DNA from: Bacteroidales bacterium
Lineage (GTDB): Bacteria > Bacteroidota > Bacteroidia > Bacteroidales > P3
NCBI GenBank assembly: GCA_017559135.1
Contig: JAFYSZ010000006.1
Span: 124,001 to 188,000 of the forward strand
Direction: 5' to 3'
DNA length: 64,000 nt
Shown: in pieces, positions 16,632-26,155 of the stretch
Numbering within the stretch: the first letter of the stretch is position 1
How the letters are laid out: every line of letters begins with the position of its first letter
Translations under genes and position numbers: made by a program
The notes under the pieces: model-generated
The model's database searches: none
Seen by the model: the letters and a program-made list of their open reading frames with translations, nothing else
What the model was told of the DNA's origin: nothing

Positions 16632-16696
16632 TGACTCTATGACACTATTTAAAGGAATTTTGTTGTGTTTAGGTGATATTTTTTTTTGAAAAAAGA

Positions 16697-17042
16697 AAGT
16701 GCGACATCTATAAGCCGAGTTCTGTCGAGTTCTATCATTAATCTACTGCTTATTTCACAATAAGCCTCTAACGACCTACCCCTCGGAAAGGACGAGCAGC
16801 CCCTTTATTCCGATATACTTGGTCTTTCAACTCATAAGGTTTACCCATTTGACTTATCACTAAATCAAATCGTGAGCTCTTACCTCACATTTTCACCCTT
16901 ACCTTTTGCAAGGCGGTTATTTTCTGTGGCACTTGCTGTCAAGTTTCTTCAACTTGCCTACCCGTTAGGTAGTATGATGCTCTATGTTGCTCGGACTTTC
17001 CTCTCGAAGTTTTGCTTCCAGCGATAGAACAATGCCGCACTT
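16697..17042 (-). ncRNA. rnpB: RNase P RNA
   Basis: The catalytic RNA that removes tRNA 5' leaders. Read on the minus strand: a 5' end AAGTGCGGCA that pairs with TGTCGCACTT at the 3' end (P1); the universal GAGGAAAGTCCGAGC shortly after; ACAGAAA and GTAAGGGTGAAA in the middle; and GGGTAGGTCG followed by GACAGAACTCGGCTTATAG at the 3' end. Length is about 346 nt, type A. A T-rich stretch follows the P1 stem. It lies between typA and the sigma factor gene. Ends are set by the P1 pairing and may be off by a few bases. Confidence 0.92.
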
Positions 17043-17052
17043 ATCTTTCTTT

Positions 17053-18867
17053 TTATTCTTTTTGAGCTGCGTTTGCTGCTCTTTTTCTTGCTACTTCATC
17101 AAGAAGTATTTTTCTTATACGTAAATGATTTGGTGTAATTTCCAAATATTCATCTTCTCCTATGTATTCCATTGATTCTTCTAAGGAGAACTTTGTTGCT
17201 GGTGCTATGCTTACTTTTTCATCTGCACCTGCCGAACGCATATTAGAGAGTTTCTTTGTGATTGTAAGGTTTACAACTATGTCATCAGGACGTATTCCCT
17301 CTCCAACAACCATTCCTGTATAGACTTCTTCGCCTGGTGAAACAAAGAAGCGACCTCTGTCTTGTAATTTATTGATTGAGTATTCTATTGCAGGACCTGT
17401 TTCTTTTGCAATCAAGGCTCCCATTCTTCTTCCGCCGATTTCTCCCTTCCAAGGTTCGTATCCTTTTAGTCTATGAGCCATTATTGCCTCTCCTTCCGAA
17501 ACAGTAAGCACATTATTTCTTAATCCGATGATTCCTCTTGAAGGAATTGTAAATTCTATGTGAGTTCTATCGCCCTGAGGTTCTATTGAATCAATTTCTC
17601 CCTTACGCATTGTTACTAATTCTATTACTTTACCCGAAAATTCTTCTGGTACAACAATTGTAAGTTGCTCAACAGGTTCACATTTTACACCATCAATTTC
17701 TTTAATGATTACTTTTGGTTGTCCAACTTGAAGTTCATATCCTTCTCTTCTCATTGTTTCAATCAAAATTGAAAGATGAAGAATACCTCTTCCGTAAACA
17801 ATCAAAGAATCTGGTGAGTCTGTTTCTTCAATTCGCATTGCAAGGTTTTTTTCCAATTCTGCGTAAAGTCTTTCTCTTAAATGGCGTGAGGTAACAAACT
17901 TTCCGTCTTTGCCATAGAAAGGAGAATTGTTGATTGTAAAAAGCATACTCATTGTAGGATCATCAACCTTTATTGGTTTTAGCGGTTCTGGATTTTCAAA
18001 ATCGCAAACAGTATCTCCAATATCAAAATTTTCTAATCCTAATATTGCACATATTTCTCCTGCGTGAACTTCTGATTTTATTTTTTCTTTAGCTAAGCCT
18101 TCAAAAACATAAAGTTCTTTGATTTTTGAACGAATCATTTCTCCATTTGCTTTGGCTAAGGTTACATCTTGACCTGCTACCAAAGTTCCTCTATGCAATC
18201 TTCCGACTGCAATACGACCTACGTATGAAGAAAAGTCAAGTGAAGAAATCATTAGTTGAGTTGTTCCATCTTCTGTTTTGTATGCTGGAATGTGTTCTAT
18301 GATTTGATCCAATAAATAAGAAACATCTTCTGTTGGAGTTTGCCAATCTTCGCTCATCCAACCTTGTTTTGAAGATCCGTAAACGGTTGGGAAATCCAAT
18401 TGTTCTTCTGTCGCTCCTAAATTGAACATTAAATCAAAGACTTTCTCTTGTGTTTCAATTGGATTACAATTTGGTTTATCTACTTTGTTGATTACAACAA
18501 TTGGTTTAAGATTTAACTCAATTGCTTTTTGAAGAACGAAACGTGTTTGTGGCATTGGACCTTCAAAAGCATCAACAACCAATAACACTCCGTCTGCCAT
18601 ATTTAATACTCTCTCAACTTCTCCACCAAAATCGCTGTGTCCCGGAGTGTCAATTATGTTAATCTTAAAATCTTTATAACGAATAGAAACGTTTTTTGAA
18701 AGAATTGTAATTCCTCTTTCACGTTCCAAATCGTTATTATCTAATATTAAATCCTTTGTTTCTTGATTTTCTCTAAATAATTTCGCTTGATGTAACATTC
18801 TATCAACAAGCGTTGTCTTTCCATGGTCAACATGGGCTATAATTGCTACGTTTCTTATATTTTGCAT
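17053..18867 (-). CDS. typA: ribosome-associated GTPase TypA/BipA
   Basis: A 604-residue translational GTPase of the EF-G type. G1 [16 protein letters not shown]2 region ERERGITI, G3 [17 protein letters not shown]4 NKVDKPNC, G5 GSSKQGW. Domain 2 follows from about 200, and the C-terminal half has [26 protein letters not shown] and GVDRTH-like [24 protein letters not shown], typical of BipA. It binds ribosomes and aids 50S assembly under stress. Full length; starts just upstream of rnpB. Confidence 0.95.
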   Translation of the reverse strand: MQNIRNVAIIAHVDHGKTTLVDRMLHQAKLFRENQETKDLILDNNDLERERGITILSKNVSIRYKDFKINIIDTPGHSDFGGEVERVLNMADGVLLVVDAFEGPMPQTRFVLQKAIELNLKPIVVINKVDKPNCNPIETQEKVFDLMFNLGATEEQLDFPTVYGSSKQGWMSEDWQTPTEDVSYLLDQIIEHIPAYKTEDGTTQLMISSLDFSSYVGRIAVGRLHRGTLVAGQDVTLAKANGEMIRSKIKELYVFEGLAKEKIKSEVHAGEICAILGLENFDIGDTVCDFENPEPLKPIKVDDPTMSMLFTINNSPFYGKDGKFVTSRHLRERLYAELEKNLAMRIEETDSPDSLIVYGRGILHLSILIETMRREGYELQVGQPKVIIKEIDGVKCEPVEQLTIVVPEEFSGKVIELVTMRKGEIDSIEPQGDRTHIEFTIPSRGIIGLRNNVLTVSEGEAIMAHRLKGYEPWKGEIGGRRMGALIAKETGPAIEYSINKLQDRGRFFVSPGEEVYTGMVVGEGIRPDDIVVNLTITKKLSNMRSAGADEKVSIAPATKFSLEESMEYIGEDEYLEITPNHLRIRKILLDEVARKRAANAAQKE

Positions 18868-18889
18868 AGTGATTATGTGTTATCTATTT

Positions 18890-19648
18890 TTATTTACTTA
18901 AATTAAATAATTTAGCAGGATTTATCTTAAACTGCAACATTCGTGCTGTATCCCGTCCTCCATCACCACCTTTTCGTTGCATTGTAATTTTCCCTATTAA
19001 AATATTTCCACGAGATGTAATTAACACTTTTCCGTTACCAAAGAAATTTATTGCTTCATTTATAGGTTTTAATACCCATTCTTCAGAATCACGTATTTCC
19101 CTAATTACCAATATCCATTCTGCTGCAAAACGTCCTCGTCCTTTTAGTATATCAGAAACAATCATTATCTTATTTTCTTCAAACCAATTTAAAAGTGTTT
19201 TTTGTTCTGATTCATTAAATTCATTTGCAAATGTTCTACGTTTATCTTTCGTTTCTCTTGTTGGCAACACTTCGCCAGTGTATTGTTTTAGCAAATAAGA
19301 AACTTCTTCTGGAATATTCCAAAGTTCAATATATTTGTCAATCCAACGTTTGTCTATTTGATTAAAACCTTTTTCATTACTAACTAACTTTACTTGCAAA
19401 TTTTCAACATCAATACAACTTTTTAATTTAATTGATACTTGTACTTGTACATCAGATTTATAACTTCCTTTTATTTTTTCAGCCCTAACGTATTCTATTT
19501 CTTTTAGATTATAACTCATTAATCGCAGCCATTGTTGTGCGTCTAAATCTTGTTGCCAATTATTAAATTTTATAACAACATATTCTTCTTTTTCAAATCC
19601 TCGTTTTGCTATTTTTGAACCTTCTTCAACAGTTTTATTATTTATCAT
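18890..19648 (-). CDS. type II restriction endonuclease, HinP1I-like (predicted site GCGC)
   Basis: A 252-residue protein that closely resembles HinP1I from memory of that sequence: EEGSKIAKRGFEKEE, KSDVQVQV, VQVKLVSNEKGFNQIDK-type core, TGEVLPTRETKDKRRTF, ILKGRGRFAAEWIL and MQRKGGDGGRDTARMLQFK near the end. The active site motif SD-X18-QxK, a variant of PD-(D/E)xK described for HinP1I, is exact: S65, D66, Q85, K87. HinP1I cuts G^CGC. I chose the ATG at 19648 over a TTG two codons upstream. It follows the methyltransferase gene directly, forming an R-M pair. Confidence 0.85.
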   Translation of the reverse strand: MINNKTVEEGSKIAKRGFEKEEYVVIKFNNWQQDLDAQQWLRLMSYNLKEIEYVRAEKIKGSYKSDVQVQVSIKLKSCIDVENLQVKLVSNEKGFNQIDKRWIDKYIELWNIPEEVSYLLKQYTGEVLPTRETKDKRRTFANEFNESEQKTLLNWFEENKIMIVSDILKGRGRFAAEWILVIREIRDSEEWVLKPINEAINFFGNGKVLITSRGNILIGKITMQRKGGDGGRDTARMLQFKINPAKLFNLSK

Positions 19649-19650
19649 TA

Positions 19651-20445
19651 TCAAATTTGCTTAAATAAATCATTTTGTAAATATGGCAATATACGCTCAT
19701 TAGCTATTTCTACATATTCTTGCGAAATTTCCGAGCCAATCCATTTTCTATTTAAAAGCTCTGCAACCTTCGCTGTTGTTCCACTCCCCATAAATGGATC
19801 ATAAACTATATCATTTTCATTTGTCCAAGTATTGATTTGGTCTTTTACAAGTTTTTCTGGAAAGATTGCAGGATGTTTATAGGCTATTTTATCTGGTGTT
19901 GAAATACCTCCTCCTATTGAATACATAAATACATTACCTACCTTCTTTTCTGATGTTCTTTCTATTTTCTCATAATTTAGCGATCCTTCTTTCCCTCTAT
20001 TTTTCATATTAGCTAAACCTCTAAATTTTGTAGCTTCTTTAATAGGATTAAAAGTTTTAGGTGTACCTTTTGAGAAACAAAACATATATTCAAACATTTG
20101 ATGATAACGATTTCCTGTTTGAGGCATAGGATTATTTTTATAGTAAATCATCGTGTCGTGAAGTTTAAAACCTATCTCCATAAATTTTAATGCTTGACGA
20201 AAACTTGTTCCCGTTTCACTTCCATTTATTGTGGCATCTGCCACAATCCAAATAACAACTCCGCCATTTTTAATCACACGATACAATTCATGAACAATAT
20301 TACAAAAATCAAATTTATAACCATTATAATTACGAATATTATCGTAAGGAGGAGATGTTATCACACAATCTATCGTATTATCTTCCATACGATTCATAGT
20401 ATTCAAACAATCTTCATTATAAATTTTATTAAATTCTAATAGCAT
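19651..20445 (-). CDS. DNA methyltransferase of a type II R-M system (amino-methyltransferase, beta class)
   Basis: A 264-residue N4-cytosine/N6-adenine type methyltransferase. The catalytic motif IV TSPPYDNIRNY (residues 30-40) comes first and the AdoMet motif I DPFMGSGTTAKVA (about 222) last, which is the beta order; TSPPY is the form usual in N4-cytosine enzymes. Target recognition should lie between. It protects host DNA against the nuclease whose gene follows 2 bp later. The site is therefore predicted to be GCGC. No control gene is seen. The pair sits between alaS and typA, a plausible site of horizontal insertion. Confidence 0.85.
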   Translation of the reverse strand: MLLEFNKIYNEDCLNTMNRMEDNTIDCVITSPPYDNIRNYNGYKFDFCNIVHELYRVIKNGGVVIWIVADATINGSETGTSFRQALKFMEIGFKLHDTMIYYKNNPMPQTGNRYHQMFEYMFCFSKGTPKTFNPIKEATKFRGLANMKNRGKEGSLNYEKIERTSEKKVGNVFMYSIGGGISTPDKIAYKHPAIFPEKLVKDQINTWTNENDIVYDPFMGSGTTAKVAELLNRKWIGSEISQEYVEIANERILPYLQNDLFKQI

Positions 20446-20482
20446 TTATTCAAGAATTATACTACTCTTTTTTCATATATTA

Positions 20483-23095
20483 TTATTGCAAAATAAGGTC
20501 TTTTATTATTTTAACAGCGTTTGGTATTCCGTTAGCGTCTTTTCCACCTGCTGTTGCGTAGTGTTTTTGTCCGCCTCCGCCTCCTTTTACTTCTTTTGCT
20601 GCTTGACGAAGAATTGTTGAGGCGTCTTTTCCTCCTGCAACTAAATCATCTCCAACTAAAAGCGTTAATAAAACTTTTCCATTTTGCACTCCGTGAGCAA
20701 CAAAACATATTTTGCTTAATTCATTCTTGTATTTAAAGGCCATATCTTTGACCATTTCGGCATCAATTTCAGTGCAATCAATTTCCAAATAGTCTATATC
20801 ATTGATTTTTTCAATCTTATTTTTGAACATTTCAGCCAATTGCAACGCTTTTTCTTTCTTCAATTTTTCTAATCCTGCGTTTAATTCGCTGTTTTCTTCA
20901 ATTAGTTTTTTTACAGATTGAACAAGGTTTGGACTTGCTGCGAAAAATGAACGTATTTCACGCATTGTGTCGGCTATCATATTAAAATATTCTTCACAAA
21001 CCTCACCTGTTACTGCTTCAATACGTCTAATTCCTGCTGCAACTGCTGTTTCTGTTACAATATTTATCATTCCAATTCTACCTGTTGAAGAAGCGTGTGT
21101 TCCTCCACAAAGTTCAATACTTTCTCCAAAGCGAACGCATCTTACTTTATCGCCATATTTTTCTCCAAACAACGCCATTGCACCCATAGATTGTGCTTCT
21201 GCAATTGGAATTTCTCTAAAATCTTCTAACGGATAATCTTCTCTGATTGCTGAATTAACAATTCTTTCTACTTGTCTTATTTCTTCATCTGTTAATTTTG
21301 TTGGGTGAGAAAAGTCAAATCTTAATTTTTCTTCATTAACATAAGAACCTTTTTGTTCAACGTGTGTTCCTAAAACCTTTCTCAAAGCATAGTGAAGTAA
21401 ATGCGTTGCAGTGTGGTTTGCTTCTATTGCAATACGTTTCTTTTTATCCACAACCATTTTGAAAGGCTTTTCTATATCGTTTGGTAATTGCTTTACGATA
21501 TGCAAAGTCAATTGATTTTCTTTGCGAGTGTCTATTATATTAGTTTTTCCACCCTCATTTTCAATATATCCCTTATCTCCAACTTGTCCTCCCATTTCTG
21601 CATAGAAAGGAGTTGCTTCAAAAACCAATTGATATAAAGTTCCGTTTTTACTTGTTACCTTTCTATATCTTAATAATCTGCTTTCGGTTTCCAAAGTGTC
21701 ATATCCAAGAAATTCTCCTGCTTCTTCACAAGGAATTATCTCTACCCAATCATCTGCTTCTGTCTTTGCAGCATTACGAGAACGCTCTTTTTGTGCGGCA
21801 AGATTAGTTTCAAAACCTTTCATATCAACGCTATAACCTTTTTCACTTGCCATTAATTCCGTTAAATCCACAGGGAAACCGTAAGTATCAAACAATTCAA
21901 AAGCAAAATCACCATCTATAACCTTATCTTGCTTTTGAGAGATGTATTTTTCAAACTTCATAATTCCGTTTGAAAGCGTTCTCAAAAACGATTGTTCTTC
22001 TTCTTTTACTATTTTTTCGATTAAAGATTGTTGTTGTACTAATTCAGGATATTGTTCTCCCATTTGAGAAACCAAAACTCCTACTAATTTATATAGGAAT
22101 GGCTCAGAAAAATCAAGGAATGTGTAACCGTATCTAACCGCTCTTCTTAATATTCTTCTAATTACATAACCTGCTTTTGCATTTGAAGGCAATTGTCCGT
22201 CTGCTATTGCAAAAGCAATTGCTCTTATATGATCTGAGCAAACTCTCATTGCAACATCTTTTTCTCTATTTTGAGAATACACAACCTTTGCTTCTTTTGC
22301 AAGGAATTGAATCATTGGTTGAAAAACGTCAGTGTCGTAGTTAGAAGTTTTTCCTTGTAAAACCATACACAAACGTTCAAATCCCATTCCTGTATCTATA
22401 TTCTTTTCTTTTAGAGGAACAAGACTTCCGTCTGCCATACGATTAAATTCCATAAAGACAAGGTTCCATATTTCAATAACTAATGGATTGTCCTTATTAA
22501 CTAAGTCTTTTCCACTTATTTTTTCTCTTTCTTCTTTACTTCTTAAATCAACATGTATTTCCGAACAGCCACCACAAGGTCCTGTTTCGCCCATTTCCCA
22601 AAAATTATCTTTTTTATTTCCAAATATTATTCTCTCTTCCGCAATCCATTCTTTCCAATAATCATACGCTTCTTTATCAGCCTGCAATCCATCTTTTTCA
22701 TCTCCGCCAAAAACCGTAACATATATTATATCTTTATCTATTCCGTAAACCTTTGTCAAAAGTTCCCAAGCGTAAGCAATAGCCTCTTTCTTGAAATAGT
22801 CGCCAAAAGACCAGTTTCCAAGCATTTCAAACATCGTATGATGATAAGTGTCGTGTCCAACCTCTTCTAAATCGTTATGTTTTCCACTTACTCTCAAACA
22901 TTTTTGAGAATCCGCCGCAGAAAGATAAGGTTTAGATACATTACCCAAGAAAATATCTTTAAATTGGTTCATTCCAGCATTAGTAAACAACAAGGTAGGA
23001 TCATTTTTTACTGTTATTGGAGAAGAAGGCACTATTGTATGTCCTTTTGATGCAAAAAAATCAAGAAAAGTCTTTCTTATTTCAAACGATGTCAT
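20483..23095 (-). CDS. alaS: alanyl-tRNA synthetase
   Basis: An 870-residue class II synthetase charging tRNA-Ala. Starts MTSFEIRKTFLDFFASKGH; motif 1-3 region includes NDPTLLFTNAGMNQFKDIFLG and GHDTYHHTMFEMLGNWSFGDYFKKEA; GMGFERLCMVLQG. The editing domain has HTATHLLHYALRKVLG and CGGTHASSTGRIG zinc ligands, and the C-Ala domain ends in GGGGGQKHYATAGGKD. Full length. A TATATTTG -7 element (complement of 23130-23137) is 35 bp upstream. Confidence 0.97.
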   Translation of the reverse strand: MTSFEIRKTFLDFFASKGHTIVPSSPITVKNDPTLLFTNAGMNQFKDIFLGNVSKPYLSAADSQKCLRVSGKHNDLEEVGHDTYHHTMFEMLGNWSFGDYFKKEAIAYAWELLTKVYGIDKDIIYVTVFGGDEKDGLQADKEAYDYWKEWIAEERIIFGNKKDNFWEMGETGPCGGCSEIHVDLRSKEEREKISGKDLVNKDNPLVIEIWNLVFMEFNRMADGSLVPLKEKNIDTGMGFERLCMVLQGKTSNYDTDVFQPMIQFLAKEAKVVYSQNREKDVAMRVCSDHIRAIAFAIADGQLPSNAKAGYVIRRILRRAVRYGYTFLDFSEPFLYKLVGVLVSQMGEQYPELVQQQSLIEKIVKEEEQSFLRTLSNGIMKFEKYISQKQDKVIDGDFAFELFDTYGFPVDLTELMASEKGYSVDMKGFETNLAAQKERSRNAAKTEADDWVEIIPCEEAGEFLGYDTLETESRLLRYRKVTSKNGTLYQLVFEATPFYAEMGGQVGDKGYIENEGGKTNIIDTRKENQLTLHIVKQLPNDIEKPFKMVVDKKKRIAIEANHTATHLLHYALRKVLGTHVEQKGSYVNEEKLRFDFSHPTKLTDEEIRQVERIVNSAIREDYPLEDFREIPIAEAQSMGAMALFGEKYGDKVRCVRFGESIELCGGTHASSTGRIGMINIVTETAVAAGIRRIEAVTGEVCEEYFNMIADTMREIRSFFAASPNLVQSVKKLIEENSELNAGLEKLKKEKALQLAEMFKNKIEKINDIDYLEIDCTEIDAEMVKDMAFKYKNELSKICFVAHGVQNGKVLLTLLVGDDLVAGGKDASTILRQAAKEVKGGGGGQKHYATAGGKDANGIPNAVKIIKDLILQ

Positions 23096-23129
23096 AAATA
23101 TTATTATTTTTTACCATTATTAAAACGTG

Positions 23130-23137
23130 CAAATATA
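23130..23137 (-). promoter_or_regulatory. -7 element for alaS
   Basis: TATATTTG on the minus strand, 35 bp before the alaS ATG. No TTG at the -33 spacing. Back-to-back with the sdaA promoter. Confidence 0.45.
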
Positions 23138-23157
23138 CGAATTATTTAACTCTTAAC

Positions 23158-23187
23158 TTGATTAAAGCAAGAAAATATGTAATTTTG
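23158..23187 (+). promoter_or_regulatory. promoter of sdaA-sulP-ABC operon
   Basis: TTG (23158-23160), 19 bp, TAATTTTG (23180-23187). This places the transcription start near 23192 and rules out translation starts upstream of the ATG at 23212. Confidence 0.8.
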
Positions 23188-23211
23188 CACTTCAAAATAT
23201 CAATATTTTTT

Positions 23212-24426
23212 ATGGAAAGTATTAAAGAAATTTTCAGAATTGGCTATGGACCTTCAAGTTCTCACACTATGGCTCCACGAAAAGCCTCTGAATTATTTTT
23301 AAATGATAATATAAACGCAAAACATTTTGAAATAACGCTTTATGGTTCATTGGCAGCAACAGGAAAAGGCCACTTAACAGACAAAGCTATAATAGATGTT
23401 TTAGGAAAAGAAAGAACAAAAATACATTGGAGAAGTGATGTTTTCTTAGATCTTCACCCTAACGCAATGAAGTTTGAAGCCTTTGACGAAAACAATCAAT
23501 TAATCTCTACAAATACATATTATAGTATTGGAGGAGGAAAGATTATTCAAGAAAATTCAAAATTAGGCTTAGAAATAAATGAAGTTTATCCTCATCATAA
23601 CCTCACAGAAATTCTTCAATACTTAGATGAAAATGGTTTAACCTTTTGGGAATATGTCCAAGAGTTTGAAGACGAAAATATTTGGGACTATTTACGAGAA
23701 GTTCTTCAAGTAATGAAAAAATCAGTTGAAGACGGGCTAAACGAAGAAGGTGTTCTGCCGGGAGGATTGCGTTTAAGAAGAAAAGCAATGTCTTATTACA
23801 CAAAAGCACGCAGTTATAAACCATCACTAAAAGGTCGTTGCTTAGTTCAAGCCTACGCTTTGGCAGTTTCAGAGCAAAATGCAAGCGGAGGAAAGATAGT
23901 TACAGCACCAACGTGTGGTTCTTGCGGAGTAGTTCCCGCCGTTTTATATCACCTAAACACCGAACACGAATTTACAGAAAAACAAATAATGCGTTCACTT
24001 GCCACAGCAGGATTGATAGGCAACGTAATAAAATACAATGCCTCTATTTCAGGAGCAGAAGTTGGTTGTCAAGGAGAGGTAGGCTCTGCTTGCTCAATGG
24101 CAGCGGCAGCAGCAAATCAACTTTTTGGCGGAACACCACAACAAATTGAATATGCAGCAGAAATAGGATTAGAACATCACTTAGGATTAACCTGTGATCC
24201 TGTTTGCGGTCTTGTACAAGTTCCTTGCATTGAGCGAAATGCCTTTGCCGCTCTTAGAGCCTTAGATGCAAATCTTTATGCTATGATGTCCGATGGCAAA
24301 CATGTAATTTCTTTTGACAAAGTTGTTGAAACAATGAAACAAACCGGAAAAGACCTTCCTTCACTCTACAAAGAAACAGCCGAAGGAGGATTAGCCGTTG
24401 TAGGAAAAGGATTTTGCAATATTTAA
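23212..24426 (+). CDS. sdaA: L-serine ammonia-lyase, iron-sulfur dependent, single chain
   Basis: A 404-residue L-serine dehydratase making pyruvate and ammonia. The N-terminal beta domain starts MESIKEIFRIGYGPSSSHTMAPRKA; the C-terminal alpha domain has GGKIVTAPTCGSCGVVPAVL, SGAEVGCQGEVGSACSMAAAA and CDPVCGLVQVPCIERNA, whose cysteines bind the 4Fe-4S cluster. The ATG at 23212 is preferred because upstream in-frame sequence overlaps the promoter. It heads a four-gene rightward unit and fits an amino-acid-fermenting life style. Confidence 0.93.
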   Translation: MESIKEIFRIGYGPSSSHTMAPRKASELFLNDNINAKHFEITLYGSLAATGKGHLTDKAIIDVLGKERTKIHWRSDVFLDLHPNAMKFEAFDENNQLISTNTYYSIGGGKIIQENSKLGLEINEVYPHHNLTEILQYLDENGLTFWEYVQEFEDENIWDYLREVLQVMKKSVEDGLNEEGVLPGGLRLRRKAMSYYTKARSYKPSLKGRCLVQAYALAVSEQNASGGKIVTAPTCGSCGVVPAVLYHLNTEHEFTEKQIMRSLATAGLIGNVIKYNASISGAEVGCQGEVGSACSMAAAAANQLFGGTPQQIEYAAEIGLEHHLGLTCDPVCGLVQVPCIERNAFAALRALDANLYAMMSDGKHVISFDKVVETMKQTGKDLPSLYKETAEGGLAVVGKGFCNI

Positions 24427-24448
24427 GAAACAAAAAACAATATTATAA

Positions 24449-26155
24449 ATGAAGAAAATAAATTTAGATGAAATTTTCCGCCCAAAGTTCTTTGAGTTAA
24501 TAAAAACAAAAAATTACACAAAAGAACTATTCATTAAAGACTTAACAGCGGGAATAATCGTTGGGGTTGTAGCAATTCCTTTGGCAATTGCCTTTGGTAT
24601 CGCATCAGGAGTAAGTCCTCAACAAGGTTTAATAACAGCAATAATTGCCGGAGTATTGATTTCTATCTTTGGAGGCTCACATGTGCAAATTGGAGGGCCA
24701 ACAGGAGCGTTCATTGTCATTATTGCAGGAATTATAGCCGAATATGGCACAAGTGGATTAGCAATTGCAACTTGTATAGCCGGCGTTTTACTAATTTTAA
24801 TGGGTGTATTGAAATTTGGAGATATAATTAAATTTATGCCATACCCTATTATCGTAGGATTTACCTCAGGTATTGCATTAACAATCTTCTCTACACAAAT
24901 AAAAGACTTCTTTGGATTGGAAATAGCAGGCGAAGTACCAGCAAACTTTATTGAAAAATGGATTTGTTACTTCCAAAACTTCGACACAATCAATCCTATC
25001 GTAACAATAATGGCAGTATTCACAGTAGCAATATCGTTCCTTTGGAGCAAGGTTACAAAAGTTATTCCAGGATCTCTAATAGCTATTATTCTATGTACAA
25101 TAGCAACAATCATACTTCAAAACTATGGCATTATAATTCCTACAATCGGAAGTGTATATCCTGAATTAAGCGGAGGAGCAGCACTACCTAAGCCAGAGGT
25201 TCCAGCAATTACGCTTGACAGCATAAAGGGATTGATTTCTCCTGCATTCACAATTGCTATTCTTTGTGCTATTGAAAGTTTGCTTTCAGCAATGGTAGCA
25301 GACGGAGCAACAGGAAAAAAACACCATTCCAATACGGAGTTGATTGGACAAGGAATTGCCAACTTTGTTTCTCCATTATTTGGTGGTATTCCTGCAACAG
25401 GAGCAATCGCACGTACAATGGCAAATATAAATAACGGCGGAAGAACACCCGTAGCAGGTATAATTCATGCTATTTTCTTGCTTTTGATTTATTTATTCTT
25501 GATGCCACTTGCAGCAAACATACCTTTCGCTTGCTTAGCAGGTATTTTGGTTGTCGTTTCTTATAACATGAGTGAATGGCGTTCATTCAAAGCAATCTTC
25601 AAGAACCCAAAGAGCGATGTCGTTGTGCTTTTGACAACATTTTTCCTAACAGTTATTTTCGATTTAACTATTGCTATTGAAGTAGGTCTTTTAATTGCAT
25701 TCGTATTATTCATTAAACGTGTAATGGAAACATCTTCTATAAAAGTTATCGAAAACGAACTACAACGCACTGAGGATTCCGAATCAGAAAGTGTTTATGA
25801 AAAAGTAAACAAACAAGTACAAATCTACGAAATTGACGGACCTTTCTTCTTTGGAGTAGCAAATAAATTTGACGAAGTAGGAACACGCTCAACAAAGAAT
25901 AAACCTAAGGTGAGAATTATAAGAATGCGTAAAGTACCATTTATAGATTCAACAGGATTAAAGAACCTTAGAAGTTTATGTGATAAGAGCAGAAACGAAA
26001 AAATACAAATTATTCTTTCAGGAGTAACAGAAGAAGTATTCAAAGTATTAGATAAAAGCGGATTTGCCGATTATCTTGGAAGAGAATACATCTTTGACCA
26101 CATCTCCAAAGCATTGGATAAAGCAAACGAGCTAACCAATAACACAAACGAATAA
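24449..26155 (+). CDS. SulP family anion permease with STAS domain
   Basis: A 568-residue inner-membrane transporter. The membrane part (about residues 30-430) has the SulP signature GIIVGVVAIPLAIAFGIASGV, GGSHVQIGGPTGAFIVI and GIPATGAIARTMANINNGG. The C-terminal STAS domain (about 450-560) has VRIIRMRKVPFIDSTGLKNL with the conserved Ser-Thr. Substrates of the family include sulfate, bicarbonate and carboxylates; bicarbonate or dicarboxylate is possible, but nothing here decides. 22 bp after sdaA; its stop abuts the GTG of the next gene. Confidence 0.88.
   Translation: MKKINLDEIFRPKFFELIKTKNYTKELFIKDLTAGIIVGVVAIPLAIAFGIASGVSPQQGLITAIIAGVLISIFGGSHVQIGGPTGAFIVIIAGIIAEYGTSGLAIATCIAGVLLILMGVLKFGDIIKFMPYPIIVGFTSGIALTIFSTQIKDFFGLEIAGEVPANFIEKWICYFQNFDTINPIVTIMAVFTVAISFLWSKVTKVIPGSLIAIILCTIATIILQNYGIIIPTIGSVYPELSGGAALPKPEVPAITLDSIKGLISPAFTIAILCAIESLLSAMVADGATGKKHHSNTELIGQGIANFVSPLFGGIPATGAIARTMANINNGGRTPVAGIIHAIFLLLIYLFLMPLAANIPFACLAGILVVVSYNMSEWRSFKAIFKNPKSDVVVLLTTFFLTVIFDLTIAIEVGLLIAFVLFIKRVMETSSIKVIENELQRTEDSESESVYEKVNKQVQIYEIDGPFFFGVANKFDEVGTRSTKNKPKVRIIRMRKVPFIDSTGLKNLRSLCDKSRNEKIQIILSGVTEEVFKVLDKSGFADYLGREYIFDHISKALDKANELTNNTNE

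Noticed and set aside
23158..23211. Upstream extension of serine dehydratase by 18 codons
   Set aside because: It would start on a TTG that is the -33 element and would read through the -7 element; homologues begin at MESIKEIF.
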